Shown piece after piece: positions 6,411-7,854 of a stretch of 7,854 nucleotides of DNA. A program made the position numbers and the translations under genes. Within the stretch, counting starts at the first letter, position 1. Every line of letters begins with the position of its first letter. The notes below the pieces were generated by a model. That model was given only the letters and a program-made list of their open reading frames with translations. It did not search any database and had not been told where the DNA came from. Source of the stretch: Pseudomonadota bacterium (lineage in GTDB: Bacteria; Pseudomonadota; Alphaproteobacteria; Rhizobiales; Xanthobacteraceae); NCBI GenBank assembly GCA_021779635.1, contig JAJYAH010000305.1, forward strand, positions 1-7,854. The letters are read 5' to 3'.

Positions 6411-6446
6411 TTTTGAGTCAGGGCCGGGGCTCTGGTCTTTTGTTTG
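6395..6446 (+). terminator. Rho-independent terminator overlapping the flavin reductase stop codon
   Basis: The left arm 6398-6410 (gcctcggtcctga) and right arm 6418-6430 (tcagggccggggc) pair over 13 positions, two of them G-U. Three more pairs outside are possible. The loop is ttttgag, and the tail tctggtcttttgttt (6431-6445) is T-rich. The reductase TGA (6408-6410) lies at the top of the left arm. Confidence 0.75.
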
Positions 6447-6456
6447 ACGCATCAAA
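6443..6456. promoter_or_regulatory. Short inverted repeat with a -35-like TTGACG
   Basis: TTTGA (6443-6447) and TCAAA (6452-6456) are perfect arms around cgca. The sequence includes TTGACG (6444-6449), which resembles a -35 hexamer for the small gene at 6511. No matching -10 is seen at 16-18 bases, so promoter assignment is weak. Confidence 0.25.
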
Positions 6457-6464
6457 TAAAGGAG

Positions 6465-6506
6465 TAGAGCCTCGGTTCCGATTCAATCGGACTGGAAGAG
6501 GCTCTA
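6465..6506. repeat. Palindromic repeat element, copy 2, in the leader of a small gene
   Basis: The perfect 9-base outer arms are tagagcctc (6465-6473) and gaggctcta (6498-6506). The loop holds the same 15-base core as copy 1, gttccgattcaatcg (6475-6489), with inner palindrome ccgatt-c-aatcgg (6478-6490). The right arm overlaps the ribosome binding site GGAAGAGG (6494-6501) of the gene starting at 6511, so the folded RNA would partly hide it. Confidence 0.75.
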
Positions 6507-6510
6507 ACCG

Positions 6511-6666
6511 ATGAAACGGATCTGGACCTGGATCTTTTACGGGATCGGTGCGCTCGCGATCGGTTATCTCGCGCTCTACGCCGATGCGGCATTCACCGGG
6601 CGCGACCTTGAGCTCGAAAACCCGATCCACATCTTCCGGAAGCCTGACGCACCGGACTATTCGTGA
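6511..6666 (+). CDS. Small single-span membrane protein, 51 residues
   Basis: A 51-residue protein begins MKRIWTWIFYGIGALAIGYL. Two basic residues are followed by one hydrophobic helix (about 4-24) and a 27-residue polar, proline-containing tail (FTGRDLELENPIHIFRKPDA), so an N-in single-span inner-membrane topology is likely. ATG 6511 is preceded at nine bases by GGAAGAGG (6494-6501). The gene is convergent with flbD, with only 17 bases between the stop codons. No family was recognised. A signal-anchor protein or an uncleaved leader are the structural options. A link to either the sulfur genes or the flagellar genes is not established. The strong RBS and dedicated leader support it being real. 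Confidence 0.65.
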   Translation: MKRIWTWIFYGIGALAIGYLALYADAAFTGRDLELENPIHIFRKPDAPDYS

Positions 6667-6683
6667 GGGTCGGCGTGGCCCGC

Positions 6684-7854
6684 TCACGCCGTCGCGGCGA
6701 TGCGGTTATAGTCGCCGGCGCCGGCGGGGGTGATCGGCAATCCGCCGTCGGCATATTCGTTGAGCTTGTTGCGCAGCGTGCGGATCGAGATGCCGAGGAT
6801 ATTCGCGGCATGGGTGCGATTGCCGAGGCAATGTTTCAGCGTTTCCAGAATGAGATCGCGCTCGACGTCGGCCACCGTGCGCCCGACCAGCGCGCGGGTG
6901 ACCTGTTCGGCGGCGAAGGTGGCGTGCGCCACCGCCGGTACGGTCTTGGCGAGGTCGAGGCGATCACCGTCGGGCGTCAGGATGGCGTCGACGCCGATCT
7001 CGTCGCCCTGCGCCATCAGCACCGAACGATGCATGGTGTTTTCCAGCTCGCGGACGTTGCCCTGCCAGCGGTTGGATGTCAGCACTCGCCTGGCTTCCGC
7101 CGAAATCGGCCGCAACGGCACGCCGTTGGCTTCGGCGTATTTCTTGGCGAAGTGCTGCGCCAGTTCGAGAATGTCCGCCGGGCGTTCGCGCAGCGGCGGT
7201 ATTTTCAGGTTCACGACGTTGAGCCGGAACAATAGATCCTCGCGGAAGCTGCCGTCGCGCACGGCGTCGGCCAGATTCCGGTTCGAGGTCGCGATGATGC
7301 GGATATCGATCGGCACCGGCCTTGTGCCACCGACACGATCGATCACGCGCTCCTGGATGGCGCGCAGCAATTTGGATTGCAGGCGCACATCCATTTCGGA
7401 GATTTCATCCAGCAGCAGGGTGCCGCCGGTGGCTTCCTCGAATTTTCCGATGCGCCGGGCGACGGCGCCGGTGAACGCGCCCTTCTCGTGGCCGAACAAT
7501 TCCGATTCCAGCAGATGCTCGGGGATCGCCGCGCAATTGATGCTGATGAAGGGCTTCCGGGCGCGGTTGGAGCGGGTGTGGACATAGCGCGCCAGCACCT
7601 CCTTGCCGGTACCGGATTCGCCAGTGATCATCACCGAGGCGTCGGAGCCTGCGACCTGCTGTGCCAGCTTGATGACCTTGGCCATCGCTTCGTCGCGGTA
7701 GACCATATCGCGGGAATCGTTGGCGACGGCGGCGAGCACCGCGGCGATCAATTCCGGGTCGGGCGGCAGCGGGATGTATTCCTTGGCACCGGCATGGATC
7801 GCGGCTACCGCGGCACGGGCGTCATTGGAGATGCCGCAGGCGACGATCGGCACG
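6684..7854 (-). CDS. flbD: Sigma-54-dependent flagellar regulator FlbD, 3' part
   Basis: This is a NtrC-type activator of sigma-54 RNA polymerase, truncated at its N-terminus by the right window edge (389 residues visible of an expected 450 or so). Visible are the end of the receiver domain (about 1-45), the AAA+ domain with Walker A GESGTGKE (78-85), the sigma-54 contact loop GAFTGA (125-130), Walker B LLLDE (146-150), [10 protein letters not shown] (203-212) and NVREL (266-270), and a C-terminal Fis-type helix-turn-helix (about 345-367, [18 protein letters not shown]). All ATPase and sigma-54 contact motifs are intact. At the receiver end, where most response regulators have a Lys-Pro pair, this one has IPLPPD. 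In Caulobacter FlbD controls late flagellar genes together with FliX and is not a standard phosphorylation-driven regulator. Flagellar genes are expected beyond the window. The symbol is from recognition of the overall sequence. Confidence 0.85.
   Translation of the reverse strand, partial: VPIVACGISNDARAAVAAIHAGAKEYIPLPPDPELIAAVLAAVANDSRDMVYRDEAMAKVIKLAQQVAGSDASVMITGESGTGKEVLARYVHTRSNRARKPFISINCAAIPEHLLESELFGHEKGAFTGAVARRIGKFEEATGGTLLLDEISEMDVRLQSKLLRAIQERVIDRVGGTRPVPIDIRIIATSNRNLADAVRDGSFREDLLFRLNVVNLKIPPLRERPADILELAQHFAKKYAEANGVPLRPISAEARRVLTSNRWQGNVRELENTMHRSVLMAQGDEIGVDAILTPDGDRLDLAKTVPAVAHATFAAEQVTRALVGRTVADVERDLILETLKHCLGNRTHAANILGISIRTLRNKLNEYADGGLPITPAGAGDYNRIAATA

Noticed and set aside
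6671..6691. Inverted repeat cggcgtg/cacgccg between the convergent stops
   Set aside because: The 7-base stem has no T-tract on either strand and extends into the flbD coding end. Too weak to call a bidirectional terminator.
6663..7587. Plus-strand open frames of 190 and 285 codons across flbD
   Set aside because: They are shadows of flbD, whose minus-strand frame contains all AAA+ and helix-turn-helix motifs.
1..7854. Search for insertion sequences, CRISPR arrays, tRNA or rRNA genes
   Set aside because: No transposase frame, no regularly spaced repeats and no recognisable tRNA or rRNA segments were seen. The decay at the left is not flanked by a visible mobile element.

Overview
The window looks like a chromosomal segment of a high-GC alphaproteobacterium, most probably the Bradyrhizobium/Rhodopseudomonas group (Nitrobacteraceae). 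This rests on GC-rich codon use, the style of the proteins, and a flagellar regulator of the FlbD type at the right edge. No database search was possible, so the taxonomic call is recognition only.

Left part (1-3373, + strand): remains of an ABC importer of the nitrate/sulfonate/taurine class, followed by two intact flavin-dependent oxygenase genes. The importer is visibly broken. The substrate-binding protein is cut by the window edge, frameshifted near position 126, and fused near 415 to an ATPase gene that has lost its N-terminus. The ATPase is itself frameshifted near 925-930. The next two genes encode an acyl-CoA-dehydrogenase-fold protein of the SfnB/DszC monooxygenase type and a luciferase-like (SsuD/SfnG family) FMN-dependent monooxygenase.

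Middle part (3374-6410): a 303-base intergenic region with a palindromic repeat, then a 490-residue membrane protein of the YeiH-like 'putative sulfate exporter' family. A 50-residue single-span membrane protein follows 20 bases later, with a terminator hairpin after it. A roughly 360-base non-coding stretch carries a LysR-type (T-N11-A) inverted repeat. A flavin reductase follows, whose stop codon lies inside a strong terminator stem.

Right part (6411-7854): a second copy of the palindromic repeat sits directly before a 51-residue single-span membrane protein. The 3' part of flbD, a sigma-54 activator of flagellar genes, is convergent on the minus strand and runs off the window.

Working model (inference): the two monooxygenases use reduced FMN from the flavin reductase to cleave C-S bonds of an organosulfur compound, and the YeiH-like carrier disposes of sulfite or sulfate. 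The dedicated importer appears to have decayed, so either another transporter feeds the enzymes or the whole module is on its way out. No mobile element, CRISPR array, tRNA or rRNA was seen.
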